A stretch of 64,000 nucleotides of DNA from Lancefieldella parvula_C (GTDB lineage Bacteria > Actinomycetota > Coriobacteriia > Coriobacteriales > Atopobiaceae). The DNA lies in assembly GCF_000758945.1 (NCBI RefSeq), contig NZ_JRND01000024.1, forward strand, positions 1-64,000, given 5' to 3'. Made by a program: the position numbers and the translations under genes. The notes under the pieces were generated by a model that saw only the letters and a list, made by a program, of their open reading frames with translations, had not been told where the DNA came from and made no database searches. Shown piece by piece: positions 1 to 9,167 of the stretch (the stretch's first letter is position 1; every line of letters starts with the position of its first letter).

Positions 1-47
1 GCAAAAATTACGTATTCATGGAAATGAATATTACAACCGGATTATGC

Positions 48-82
48 AAAAAAGGGTCAGAGCGGAACGTTCTAACCCTTTG
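48..82 (-). terminator. Rho-independent terminator of the AraC-family gene
   Basis: Read on the minus strand, an AGGGT...ACCCT stem with one internal mismatch is followed directly by a run of six T. It lies about 90 bases downstream of the stop of the minus-strand AraC-family gene, so it most likely ends that transcript. The remaining leftmost sequence (1-47 and 83-169) shows no gene that I can support. Confidence 0.6.
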
Positions 83-169
83 ATTTGCAATAAAACCTGC
101 GACCAGCTTTGCCACAAGTAATTGGGCAAGTAATTTCTGCAAGTAGCAACAGGCAGTCTTAAACGACAG

Positions 170-979
170 CTACTTAATCAGGACGTTTCCTTCATAGCTG
201 TCATGAACATCCTGAGGCGTGACGCCCATGTGCTTCTTATATAGTCTGCTGAAATAGAACGGATCGCTATAGCCAACCGCCTCGGAAGTCTCTCGCACAG
301 AAAGACCAGATTGAAGTAGCTGTTGAGCATGATCAAGACGCTTTGCAATAATGAATGTCATTGGGCGAACGCCAAATGTTTGGACAAAATTGTTGGAGAA
401 ACGTTGAGTGCTCATTCCGCAACGTTTAGCCAGGCCAGGGATGGTAATTGGATCTGCAAAGTGGAGCTCAATGTACGTGCGAGCCTCAGCCATGCTCTCC
501 TGAACCTTTTGGCTGTTGGTGAGTAGGAACATAGACTTGATGAGCTCGGTGCCATTGACAATCTGAGCAACACGATTGTCCAGCGATGGGGTGGTGTTAA
601 GTTTTTCCAGGTCAAGCACCTTATCAAGAATGCGGTCGAATCCCTGAGGATCAAATGCATAGGCATTGAAGATTGGGCTGGTGACATCGCCTTGAATGCC
701 ATCATAGTAGATGTTTACGTGGTCAAACGAGCGTCCATAAAGGGTTCGATACGTTACGGTCTGACCTGCAGGAACATGTACAACCGTGGTTCCTTCGCAG
801 ACAAATTCATTTCCACCAATAGTAATCTCGGCAGCTCCAAAAACAGGAATGATGAAAACAGAATGAGCAAGCGAAAAGGTAACTTGGGAGTCAGCAATCT
901 TCTGTTGGCGGTTGATCGAAAACACACTATACGTCTGCCGCGAATAGGTCTCTTTTAGCTCCTGCAGATTAGTCTGCAT
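170..979 (-). CDS. AraC-family transcriptional regulator
   Basis: A 269-residue regulator with the usual two-part layout. The N-terminal ~150 residues look like an AraC-type cupin sensing region (short strands, 'FVCEGTTVVHVPAGQTV'), and the last ~100 residues are an AraC/XylS DNA-binding domain with two helix-turn-helix units ('ITIPGLAKRCGMSTQRFS' and 'SVRETSEAVGYSDPFYFSR') and the typical 'F...GVTP' ending. The ATG has a good GAGGAG ribosome binding site five bases upstream. Such proteins usually sense a sugar and control carbohydrate genes, but its target is not in view: the neighbour is a divergent polymer-synthesis locus 440 bases away, and the left side is cut by the window. Family assignment is secure, the ligand is unknown. 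Confidence 0.92.
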   Translation of the reverse strand: MQTNLQELKETYSRQTYSVFSINRQQKIADSQVTFSLAHSVFIIPVFGAAEITIGGNEFVCEGTTVVHVPAGQTVTYRTLYGRSFDHVNIYYDGIQGDVTSPIFNAYAFDPQGFDRILDKVLDLEKLNTTPSLDNRVAQIVNGTELIKSMFLLTNSQKVQESMAEARTYIELHFADPITIPGLAKRCGMSTQRFSNNFVQTFGVRPMTFIIAKRLDHAQQLLQSGLSVRETSEAVGYSDPFYFSRLYKKHMGVTPQDVHDSYEGNVLIK

Positions 980-1422
980 AGAATCTCCTCATTTCAAAAG
1001 CGCTCTAATGCGCCGAATATTAAAAATAACATGGAGAGTATTTTAGCCAGCAGAACCGCGATTGCAACCCCAAAATCAAATAAAATGCCATTTCAGGGGT
1101 TAAATTTTGATTAACGAGAAAGACAATTGCCTACGTAACTTTTATAGAATGATTTTAAAAAGAACAATTTATGAATAAATTTTGTCCATTCAAATTAAAG
1201 ATTTTACGTTTTGATTGTTCGCTTTAAACTGCCGATAAATAGCGTTTTTTGATACCATAAATTAGTTATGCACAAATGGTTTCTTCAGGTTAACTTTAGA
1301 TACTACAAACTTCTTTGAGATGTCGTAGCTTTCTTTTAGTTTTCATGAATTCCATTGGTTTTGCAGGTTTTAGGTTTAGGTTTTATTGGCTTCTGTAGAG
1401 GTTTCTCGTAGAAGGTTTGTAT
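980..1422. other. AT-rich divergent intergenic region
   Basis: About 440 bases without a gene between the AraC-family gene (minus) and the YidC-fusion gene (plus). It is clearly more AT-rich than the flanking genes and must hold the promoters for both directions. I see several TTG-type and TA-rich hexamers but no pair convincing enough to mark, and no strong hairpin. Confidence 0.5.
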
Positions 1423-3459
1423 ATGGAGCAGCTTGCACACGTTTTTTCACTTATCGTTCAGCCCGCATACGACTTGACCGGCAGTTGGTGGGCGGCAATC
1501 TTCCTTTTTACTCTTGCGACTAAAATCATCCTGATGCCCCTGGCACTTTGGACGCAACAAAATTCTATTGTTATGGTGCGCCTTATGCCCGAGACCTTCC
1601 GCTTAAAGACTCGCTACTTCGGCGACAGGGAGACCATCGAGGAGCGCTCCAACGAGCTCAACAAAAAGGCAGGATATCACCCGCTATTGAGTCTTATTCC
1701 TCTGGCAATCCAGGTAGTCATCCTGTTCGGCCTAGTTGACGTTATCCATGGCATCACCGATTCTGGTGCGCCTGGCACAGAGTTTTTGGGCATGACCCCA
1801 ATCATCGATGGCGGTATCACCTGGATTATGCCACTGGCAGCAGCTTTGTCCTCGGTTGCTCTTGGTCTTGCTTCCAACAAGCTGAATCCGCTTCAGCGCG
1901 AGCAGTCTCGTGCAGAGAAGAACACCACAAACGGCCTTTCTATTGCAATGTCGCTGGTACTTGCAGTCTACGTTGTCTGTGGCATGGCATTCTATTGGGT
2001 TTGCTCAAACCTTCTCTCAATCCTGGTCCAAATTGTCTGCAACATCATCATCGACCCTCGTAAGCAGGTTGATTACGACGATCTCAATGCTGCTCGTGAC
2101 GAGTTTGAGGCAATGGATGCAGCAACCAAGTCTACTCACAAGTGGTTCCAGCGCGATCCTCATGCCGCTCGCGAAAAAGAGGACTACAAACGCTTCTTTG
2201 ACACCATCGGCAAGCACCTGGTCTTCTACTCCGAATCAAGCGGTTTCTACAAGTACTTCCAGGGCGCCATCGAGTGGCTGCTGGCAAACTCTGACATTCG
2301 TATTCACTATGTCACCTCTGACCCTAACGACCAGGTCTTTGAACTGGCAAAACAGCAGCCTCGCCTGATTCCGTATTACTTGGGTCAGCGTCGCCTTATC
2401 ACGCTTTTCATGAAGCTCGACGCTGATGTTGTGGTTACCTCCCTCGGCGACCTGGAGAGCTCCTACATGAAGCGCTCCTACGTGCGCAAAGACGCTGAGT
2501 ACATGTACATGTGCCACCATATGACCTCCATGACGGTCACCTCAACGCGCAACGAGTACACCTACTACGACGACGTCCTCTGCGTTGGCCCTCACCAGCA
2601 GCACGATCTTGAGCTGGTCGAGAAGTACTACGGTACGCCATCCAAGAGAAAGCCAGCTATTGGCTACGATCTTCTCGACAGGTCAATCAAGAACTACCAG
2701 AAACAGAATCTGGGCCAGCGCAAACCTGGCGAGAAACCCCTGTTGCTGATTGGTCCTTCGTGGCAGTATGACAACTTGATGGATAGCTGCCTTGACGGCC
2801 TGCTTGAGCAGCTTATGGGTCGCGGCTGGCGCATTGTGGTTCGCCCGCACCCTGAGTATTTGAAGCGCTATCCTGCCCGTATGGAGGAGATTCTTGCTCG
2901 CTACGCTGATGCGGACCCAGAGGAGCTCTCCTTTGAGACCGACTTCAGCTCCAATACTTCGGTTCTCTCGGCTGACCTGCTGTTTACTGACTGGTCGAGT
3001 GTTGCTGAGGAGTTCTCGTTTACCACGCTCAAGCCGTCGGTCTTCATTGACACCGCGATGAAGGAGAATAACCCTGACTGGAGCAAGATTCATTCGGATC
3101 CATGCGACATTACGCTCAGAAACGAGATTGGCCGCAGCTTTGATCCTAAGGACCTCTCGGGCCTGGGCGACGCGGTTGCGCAGATGCTCGATGAGACTGA
3201 TAGCTGGTCGCACAAGATTGAAGAGATTCGCAACAACATGATCTTTAATCTCGGTCATGGTGGAGAAGCTGCAGGTAAGTTCATCCTTGAGCGCGTTCTA
3301 GCACACCAGGAAGAGGCCGCCGCGGACGCCGCAGACGACGCTACTACCAAGAAGAACGCTGCTGCGGACGCTGCAGACGACGCCGAGAAAAGCGACGCCG
3401 TCAGCTCCACTAAAGACGCCACAAAGACAACTGATGAGGACGGTGTTTCTCGTGACTAA
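1423..3459 (+). CDS. YidC/Oxa1-like insertase fused to a CDP-glycerol-type glycerophosphotransferase
   Basis: A 678-residue two-domain protein. Residues ~1-210 resemble a YidC/Oxa1 membrane insertase core: membrane segments near 18-40, 90-112, 130-150 and 170-205, with 'WWAAIFLFTLATKIILMPL' and a helical Arg/Lys-rich loop between. Residues ~235-610 resemble the CDP-glycerol:poly(glycerophosphate) glycerophosphotransferase family (TagB/TagF): 'LLLIGPSWQYDN', 'GWRIVVRPHPEYLKRY' and 'ADLLFTDWSSVAEEFSF' match the conserved HP and TDYSS-like blocks. A highly charged Ala/Asp/Lys tail with an imperfect 12-residue repeat ends the protein. ATG at 1423 has GAAGG seven bases upstream; an upstream in-frame TTG at 1417 is less likely. 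The next gene overlaps its 3' end. I infer membrane-linked synthesis of a glycerophosphate polymer; the insertase half may only be an anchor. Confidence 0.8.
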   Translation: MEQLAHVFSLIVQPAYDLTGSWWAAIFLFTLATKIILMPLALWTQQNSIVMVRLMPETFRLKTRYFGDRETIEERSNELNKKAGYHPLLSLIPLAIQVVILFGLVDVIHGITDSGAPGTEFLGMTPIIDGGITWIMPLAAALSSVALGLASNKLNPLQREQSRAEKNTTNGLSIAMSLVLAVYVVCGMAFYWVCSNLLSILVQIVCNIIIDPRKQVDYDDLNAARDEFEAMDAATKSTHKWFQRDPHAAREKEDYKRFFDTIGKHLVFYSESSGFYKYFQGAIEWLLANSDIRIHYVTSDPNDQVFELAKQQPRLIPYYLGQRRLITLFMKLDADVVVTSLGDLESSYMKRSYVRKDAEYMYMCHHMTSMTVTSTRNEYTYYDDVLCVGPHQQHDLELVEKYYGTPSKRKPAIGYDLLDRSIKNYQKQNLGQRKPGEKPLLLIGPSWQYDNLMDSCLDGLLEQLMGRGWRIVVRPHPEYLKRYPARMEEILARYADADPEELSFETDFSSNTSVLSADLLFTDWSSVAEEFSFTTLKPSVFIDTAMKENNPDWSKIHSDPCDITLRNEIGRSFDPKDLSGLGDAVAQMLDETDSWSHKIEEIRNNMIFNLGHGGEAAGKFILERVLAHQEEAAADAADDATTKKNAAADAADDAEKSDAVSSTKDATKTTDEDGVSRD

Positions 3460-5602
3460 AACAACAACTTCTACCATGAGAAACTCTTGCAGCGCCGCTA
3501 TTCAAAGCAGCGCGTCCTTCCTTCATGGAGCGTTTTTTGTCGCAGTACTGACATTTGTATGGTGGGCTCTTCTGCCTGCAACAGCGCAGGCTTACGTTGA
3601 CCCATCTGTCATGACCTACACCATCCAGGCGCTGGCAGCAGTTGTAGTTGCACTCTCTGCGGTCCTTGGCGTTGCGTTTAGGCGCTCTCGTAAGGTGCTC
3701 TTCCGTCTGCTTAAGATTGATGAGAACGCCAATAAGATTGTCGAAGGCAAAGTTCACAAGGTTGACGCCAAAGGTGCAGAAGCTGCAAACGTTCAGATGA
3801 AAGAAATCCTTGCAGCAGAAGCTGTTCGTCTCAAGGAACAAAAAGAGGGAACCCTCAAACCTAAGGGTCGTATTGGTGTCGCATTTCTTGTCTCTTTCTT
3901 TACTGTCTTTACTATCTTGGTCGTAGCCCCACTTGAGCTGGTGGCAAGCAATGCGCGAGACCTTTCTTTCAACCTCAACGATGTTGCAGGTCCCGTTATT
4001 ATTGCAGGTCTTATCCTTACGATCATTCTTACAGTGCTTCTATCACTCCTGCGTAAGCGTGTGTTTAACGTTGCCGTTGCATTTGTAGGCGCCGTCGGTG
4101 TGGCGTCATACGTTCAGGCAGTATTCTTGAACGGTGGTATGCCACTTGCAGATGGTCACGAGGTTATTTGGTCAGATTTCACAACCCAAATGATTGTCTC
4201 TGGCCTCATCTGGCTGGCAATCATTGCAGCTGCAGTGGCCTTCTCGCTCCTAAAAGCACGTCAGCTTAGAACAGGTCTTCTAGTAACCGCAACCGCTCTT
4301 ATCATTGTCCAGACAGTGGGCGTTGCAAGTCTCTGGGGTCCTGCAATCGCAGCGTCGATAGATGCTCATGCCGAAAACCAGCAGGTTATCGCAACGCGCG
4401 AGGGCCTCTACAACGTTTCCTCCAAGAAGAACGTCGTGGTGTTTGTCCTTGATACTACCGACACCGCCTTTGTTCAGAGACTCTACGATGAACGTCCAGA
4501 GACATTTGCCGGTTTAACAGGATTTACGTGGTATAGAAACTCTGTAGGTTCTATGATTCCTACTCGATATGGTGTACCATCGCTGCTTTTTGGAACACGT
4601 CCTCAGCCTGGCGAGAATTTCAACGAGTTTGTTTATAACTGGGCACAGAGTGATCAGTATCTCAGGGATATCCAGAATGCTGGATTTGAGGCTGGCCTGT
4701 ACACCGACCAGCTCAATTACAACCGTTATAGAGGAACAGCTCAGAAATATTCCGTTAACTACCATCCACCTGTTGGTAGGGGACTTGATAATCAGCTGGA
4801 TGTTTTTGGTGCACTGCGCATTCTCTATAAGACGGCGTTCTGCAGGGACATGCCTTGGGTGTTTAAGCCTCGATTCTGGTATTATACCGAGGATCTTAAT
4901 ATGCGCATGCGCAAGTCAGTCAACATGGACGAAGTTGATCTCTCTTCACAGCCATACACCGAGGACGATCTCAAGTATTATCAGGAGTTGCAGCACTACG
5001 GACTCTCGATTGACAATACTGGTCAGAACGGTTCATTCCGTTTCATTCATCTGTTTGGCTCGCATCCACCTTACACGCTTGATCGCAACGTTGAGCGCAC
5101 TGAAGATCCAAGCAAGCAAAACGTTGACGAGCAAACCATCGCGGCTTACAGAATTGTTGAAGCCTACATTGCTGAGCTCAAGCGTTTGGGAGTGTATGAG
5201 AATACGTCTTTCATCATTACCGCTGACCATGGTGATTGGTACTTGACGGGCGGCGATATTCAGACACCTTCCGCTCCAGTAATCATGTACAAGCCTGCAG
5301 GTCAGACTGCTGAAGAGGCGGCTCAGCCTATGCAGATTTCTGACGCACCTGTCTGGCACTACGATATCTTGGCGCAGACGCTTAAGGACATGGGTGTTGA
5401 TCAGCAGACACTATCCAACTACACCACACCTCTCGATGAGGTCCACGAGGGAGATGTTCGTCCTCGCTACTACATCGAGACTATTTCAAATGGCAAGCGA
5501 GACATCTTTGTTAGGGAGTTTGTCATCAACGGCAATGCTAATGACATGAAAGACTGGAGTCTTACGGGCAACGAATGGCCTGTTGAACCATGGCACGACT
5601 AA
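3434..5602 (+). CDS. LTA-synthase-like membrane sulfatase-fold phosphotransferase
   Basis: A ~720-residue membrane protein. The first ~300 residues hold about six hydrophobic segments; the first is followed by a signal-peptidase-like 'ATAQAY' but may be a plain anchor. The rest is an extracytoplasmic alkaline-phosphatase/sulfatase-fold domain: 'VVVFVLDTTDT' gives a metal-binding Asp, 'GSMIPTRYGVPSLL' sits where LtaS has its catalytic Thr, and 'LFGSHPPYT' and 'ITADHGDWY' give the later His and Asp/His ligands. The family includes LTA synthases and phosphoethanolamine transferases, which move a phosphodiester group outside the cell. The start is uncertain: ATG 3434, GTG 3443 or GTG 3452 all fit; GTG 3452 has GAGGA eleven bases upstream. 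Any of them overlaps the upstream gene, which implies one transcript and linked function. The substrate is not shown by the sequence. Confidence 0.8.
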   Translation: MRTVFLVTKTTTSTMRNSCSAAIQSSASFLHGAFFVAVLTFVWWALLPATAQAYVDPSVMTYTIQALAAVVVALSAVLGVAFRRSRKVLFRLLKIDENANKIVEGKVHKVDAKGAEAANVQMKEILAAEAVRLKEQKEGTLKPKGRIGVAFLVSFFTVFTILVVAPLELVASNARDLSFNLNDVAGPVIIAGLILTIILTVLLSLLRKRVFNVAVAFVGAVGVASYVQAVFLNGGMPLADGHEVIWSDFTTQMIVSGLIWLAIIAAAVAFSLLKARQLRTGLLVTATALIIVQTVGVASLWGPAIAASIDAHAENQQVIATREGLYNVSSKKNVVVFVLDTTDTAFVQRLYDERPETFAGLTGFTWYRNSVGSMIPTRYGVPSLLFGTRPQPGENFNEFVYNWAQSDQYLRDIQNAGFEAGLYTDQLNYNRYRGTAQKYSVNYHPPVGRGLDNQLDVFGALRILYKTAFCRDMPWVFKPRFWYYTEDLNMRMRKSVNMDEVDLSSQPYTEDDLKYYQELQHYGLSIDNTGQNGSFRFIHLFGSHPPYTLDRNVERTEDPSKQNVDEQTIAAYRIVEAYIAELKRLGVYENTSFIITADHGDWYLTGGDIQTPSAPVIMYKPAGQTAEEAAQPMQISDAPVWHYDILAQTLKDMGVDQQTLSNYTTPLDEVHEGDVRPRYYIETISNGKRDIFVREFVINGNANDMKDWSLTGNEWPVEPWHD

Positions 5603-5673
5603 GTTAGGTGTCCGGCAATCTGCCTGCTGGCGAGAAACCTGGTGTACCCGTCGTCGAGAAATCCAACTACAAG

Positions 5674-5705
5674 AAAAGCCGCGTCCACACGACGCGGCTT
5701 TTTTG
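5674..5705 (+). terminator. Rho-independent terminator
   Basis: A perfect 12-base stem AAAAGCCGCGTC/GACGCGGCTTTT around a five-base loop, followed by further T. It closes the insertase-fusion/LTA-synthase-like pair and, since both sides carry A/T runs, may also serve the convergent minus-strand gene. Confidence 0.85.
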
Positions 5706-5757
5706 GTGACCAGTTGTACGAGCTGTTTCGCGAAGGAAGCTTGTCTGTGAGCTGAGA

Positions 5758-7494
5758 CTACTGTGGCAAAATCCAGGTAGGAAGACCATCAGAGAAGATA
5801 CGTGCGAGGGGGTATGCCTCTTCAACAGTCAGTGTTGCAACAACGTGATAAGGGCCCTCTGCTGATGCATCAAATACCAGCGCAAGGGGTTTCTCGCCAT
5901 CAGAGGTAGGAAGCGCAAGGTAGACGCAGTGCCTGGATGGATTGTAGAGCTCAACGGCCATGCGCCATCCATGTTTTGCTGCTCGCAGGGCGTTTTGCAC
6001 CAGAGGCGAGTCGTCATCAAATCCGCACTCGGGATCAAAGAGCAGAGGCGCGGCACCTGGAACGGGAAGCGAAAAGTCAGCGTCAGTATGCATGAGCTGC
6101 TGCTCGTTCTTTCTGTAGACGTACGCTGCGGAAAGGCAAGCTTGCGCTGCCTGCAACGAGGGCGCGTCGCTCAGATAGGTGGTGCTAAGCGCATTCCAAT
6201 CGGAGACAGGAGCCTCGTTCATGACCACGTCAACAGGGTTTATGGACAGCTGCTTTTCTGCGGCGGGCAGCTTCTCCCATGAAGCGATACCAGACTTAGG
6301 CAGACCGCGAAGCACGTCAACTGCCTGATCCTGCAGCTCACTTGCAGAAACGCTAAGCTCCAAGAGCGTCCAAGGACGCAGAGCTCCGCGTTTTGACTTG
6401 CGGATGGTAGCGGTAATTACCTCGTCTGTCTGCGGTTTTTTGTAACGCGTGTTAAACGTAAACGTGCCGCCCTTGGAAATGAGCGCGCGAGAAGACACTG
6501 CAAGTTTGAAGTCTTCCTCCAGCTGCTTGAGGACGTTGGCGTCAACGGGAGCCATCTGGTACAAAATGCCGAGAAGCTCGTTGTTGACGTGGAGTTCTTC
6601 TTCAAAATCGGCTGGGTATGTTGGGGCAGGGGCAGGAGCTTCATTCTGATTGATTACCTGCGTAGAAGTTTGGGATTCAGAAGCTGTAATGCTAGAGGCA
6701 GAACTTGTTGCACTCATTGCCTGCTGCAATACTGAAGGAGCAGCTTCAAGCGTCTTCTCTTCATCGGAGCCGTCGTAGGGGTTATAGGTTACGGTAAGCG
6801 AGATGGTTGGCTCAGGCACTACAGGTTCGGGCACTGTCGGCTCAGCAGTTTTAGACTCTGGAGCTGGCGTTTCGGTCTCGTCAGGTTCTGGAGATGCGTC
6901 ATCAGCGGTTCCAGCGGGCTCTGGAGTGACATCATCGGCAGATTCTTGCTGGAGATCTTCCTCAGGCGCCTCTGCAGTAGGCGCTGTTGCAGCTGGCGCT
7001 TCAGCAGCAGACTCCTCTGCGATTGGTGCTGTTTCTGCAACAGACAGTTCCTCCGAGCTCTCCGCGATAGGCAGCTCCTCTGGCTCCGTTGGCTCTTCTT
7101 GGGTATGAAGTTCTTCCGCTTCAGGCTCCGTCTCAACTACCAGGTGCTTTGGCTTGAGAGCTCGAATGGACTTTGCTCCACGGCGACGCTTCCAAGGTTT
7201 GCCGTTGTTTTGCGACTCGACGTTTTTCTCGCCAGCTACAAGGGCAGCCTCAAAGGTGTCAAAGGTCAGAAGCGTTGCGTAGACGTAGCCTTTTTTGAAC
7301 GCAGTGATTTTGATGAAATCGGGGCACGCCTCCATGAGAGCGCGGATGTCGTCAAAGCCAAAATCCTGCGGTGCAAGGTCGTCTTCAATGAGCACACCCT
7401 CAACGGTAGAGAGGGGAGTCTGTTTGGAGACGCCAATGGTTGATTTGAGTAGTTTATACAGGTAGAGAGCGTGTTCTTGTTTTATAACAGCCAT
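5758..7494 (-). CDS. Unknown protein with LOTUS-like N-terminus and DUF3825-like C-terminus
   Basis: A 578-residue protein without signal peptide or membrane segment. Residues ~8-75 look like a small winged-helix of the OST-HTH/LOTUS type ('YKLLKSTIG...PLSTVEGVL...FGFDDIRALMEACPDFIKI'). Residues ~115-290 are low-complexity, rich in Glu, Pro, Ala and Thr, and probably disordered. The last ~280 residues form a globular domain whose end ('PYHVVATLTVEEAYPLARI...PTWI') recalls DUF3825, a domain of unknown function seen with LOTUS domains in bacteria. LOTUS domains bind RNA (including G-quadruplex RNA), so a nucleic-acid role is an inference. It is transcribed alone, opposite to both neighbours. 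Domain calls are from memory of family patterns and need a profile search. Confidence 0.55.
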   Translation of the reverse strand: MAVIKQEHALYLYKLLKSTIGVSKQTPLSTVEGVLIEDDLAPQDFGFDDIRALMEACPDFIKITAFKKGYVYATLLTFDTFEAALVAGEKNVESQNNGKPWKRRRGAKSIRALKPKHLVVETEPEAEELHTQEEPTEPEELPIAESSEELSVAETAPIAEESAAEAPAATAPTAEAPEEDLQQESADDVTPEPAGTADDASPEPDETETPAPESKTAEPTVPEPVVPEPTISLTVTYNPYDGSDEEKTLEAAPSVLQQAMSATSSASSITASESQTSTQVINQNEAPAPAPTYPADFEEELHVNNELLGILYQMAPVDANVLKQLEEDFKLAVSSRALISKGGTFTFNTRYKKPQTDEVITATIRKSKRGALRPWTLLELSVSASELQDQAVDVLRGLPKSGIASWEKLPAAEKQLSINPVDVVMNEAPVSDWNALSTTYLSDAPSLQAAQACLSAAYVYRKNEQQLMHTDADFSLPVPGAAPLLFDPECGFDDDSPLVQNALRAAKHGWRMAVELYNPSRHCVYLALPTSDGEKPLALVFDASAEGPYHVVATLTVEEAYPLARIFSDGLPTWILPQ

Positions 7495-7639
7495 GATGCT
7501 CCTGAGATAGTAGTTAGTGGACTACATACTACTCGATTTTGAACAGACAAAGATACTGATTACGCACAGAAAGTCGCAATACGTAGCGAAAAAGCGAGAA
7601 CTGGACTGATAGAATAAGGCTAGATTGAAGGGAGCTTAC

Positions 7640-9043
7640 ATGATTGGTCGTTTTATTAAGAGAGCTGCAGTTAGAGCCGCAGGTTTAGCAATTACTCAGT
7701 ATGCCGCAAAGGCAGCACTTCAATCCGAGGCTGGAAGAAAGTTGCTTGCCACAACGGCTTCTAAAGCTGCCAACTTGGCTGGCAATATCGCTAAAGAGCA
7801 GCTTACCGCTGGGTTTAATGCTCATATTAGGCCAGCACTGCCAAGTGGCGATGCTATTCAGTCATCAGTCGCTCGTGCTCAGTCTGCGCTTCGTTCGGCT
7901 CAGACTTCAGTTTTGGCTGCTCAGGCACAGCTTCAGTCTAATCTAGAGAATCGTTTTTCTCGCCCAAAGAACAAGCTTTCAAAGCAGCTTGCAAGCACTG
8001 CAGAGTCGCTTGAAGAGATGGGGGAGACCCTGGCCGAGCACCAGGATGCTGCCGCAGATATCGCAGTTGCAGATGTTGCTGAGGAAATTGCTGCTCAAAG
8101 CGGACAGGAATCTGACGCTCTGTTAGCTTCTACCAAGAAGCGTAAATCGTTTAGAAACGTTGCAATTGCCGGTGGCGTTGTGGCTGGTGCTGCTCTTGGT
8201 TTAGCTGCATACGGCGCTTATTCCATTGCTCCACGCAAGCAAAATGATCGCCTGCTTCTGGAGCGCTGGCACGAGATTGCTCGTCATCGCTATGCTCACC
8301 GTGGCCTCTACAACAACGAGGCGGGCATTCCAGAGAACTCCCTGCTTGCTTTCCGCGCAGCTGTCGAGAAGGGCTTTGGCTCCGAGGTTGATGTTCACCT
8401 GACCGCAGACAACAAGTTGGTAGTTGTTCACGATTCAGCACTTGATCGCCTCTGTGGCGTACAGAAGATTGTTGAGGAGTCCACGCTAGAGGAGCTTCGT
8501 GGTTTGAGGCTTCTTGCTACCGACGAGCAGATTCCAACATTTGAGGAAGTCCTTGAGGTTTATGCATGGAGTGGCTCCGGTGAGCTACCTGCACCTTTGA
8601 TTATTGAGGCTAAGACACGCAACAATAACGCTGAGCAGCTGACAGAAAAGATTATGCAGGCTCTTGATCTTCGTCCCGTTCGTGCATGCATCGAGAGCTT
8701 TGACCCTCGCATTTTGCAGTGGCTGCGTCAGAACCGTCCTGAGATGCTTCGCGGCCAGCTCTCAGAGAATTTCCTGGTTGACCGTCAGACTAAGCACATG
8801 AACATTGCTACACGAGCTGGCGCTACAGCTCTCTTTGGTAATTCTGTTGGTCGCCCAGACTTCATTTCATACAAGTTTGAAGATCGCAAGAATCCCTTTG
8901 TTAAGCTGGCTTGCAATACCATGGGCGCACATCTCATTACCTGGACCGTTAGGAGCGAGGAGGACATGATTGCCTCCGAGCTTGAAGGTGCGCCTGTCAT
9001 TTTTGAGGGATTCATTCCAACTCCCGCGTCGCTGATCAACTAG
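7640..9043 (+). CDS. Membrane-anchored glycerophosphodiester phosphodiesterase
   Basis: A 467-residue protein. Residues ~1-170 are Ala/Gln/Ser-rich and helical; a single hydrophobic segment near 173-195 ('VAIAGGVVAGAALGLAAYGAYS') anchors it. The C-terminal ~250 residues are a GDPD-family TIM barrel: 'YAHRGLYNNEAGIPENSLLAF' carries the catalytic His-Arg and the E-N pair, 'GSEVDVHLTADNKLVVVHD' carries the metal-binding E-x-D and the second His. The family cleaves glycerophosphodiesters to glycerol-3-phosphate and an alcohol. ATG 7640 follows an AAGGGA site six bases upstream; an in-frame TTG at 7625 is less likely. With the anchor, the enzyme could work on membrane-linked glycerophosphate polymer, the same chemistry as the two genes at 1.4-5.6 kb; that link is inferred. 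Confidence 0.88.
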   Translation: MIGRFIKRAAVRAAGLAITQYAAKAALQSEAGRKLLATTASKAANLAGNIAKEQLTAGFNAHIRPALPSGDAIQSSVARAQSALRSAQTSVLAAQAQLQSNLENRFSRPKNKLSKQLASTAESLEEMGETLAEHQDAAADIAVADVAEEIAAQSGQESDALLASTKKRKSFRNVAIAGGVVAGAALGLAAYGAYSIAPRKQNDRLLLERWHEIARHRYAHRGLYNNEAGIPENSLLAFRAAVEKGFGSEVDVHLTADNKLVVVHDSALDRLCGVQKIVEESTLEELRGLRLLATDEQIPTFEEVLEVYAWSGSGELPAPLIIEAKTRNNNAEQLTEKIMQALDLRPVRACIESFDPRILQWLRQNRPEMLRGQLSENFLVDRQTKHMNIATRAGATALFGNSVGRPDFISYKFEDRKNPFVKLACNTMGAHLITWTVRSEEDMIASELEGAPVIFEGFIPTPASLIN

Positions 9044-9107
9044 CTTTCCAGCTGGCGAGAAGAACGTTTGGCTTAAATTACGGCCAAAATTTATAGGTTT
9101 ATCTGGG

Positions 9108-9138
9108 ACTCCACGGGTTTCTCGCCCGTGGAGTTTCT
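9108..9138 (+). terminator. Rho-independent terminator with the repeated octamer in its loop
   Basis: A perfect 10-base stem ACTCCACGGG/CCCGTGGAGT around TTTCTCG, followed by a T-rich stretch. It ends the GDPD transcript. The loop and right arm contain TTCTCGCC, the minus-strand form of the octamer that is repeated throughout the window. Confidence 0.85.
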
Positions 9139-9167
9139 TGTAAAAGTTCCTTAAGATTGTTGTATGA

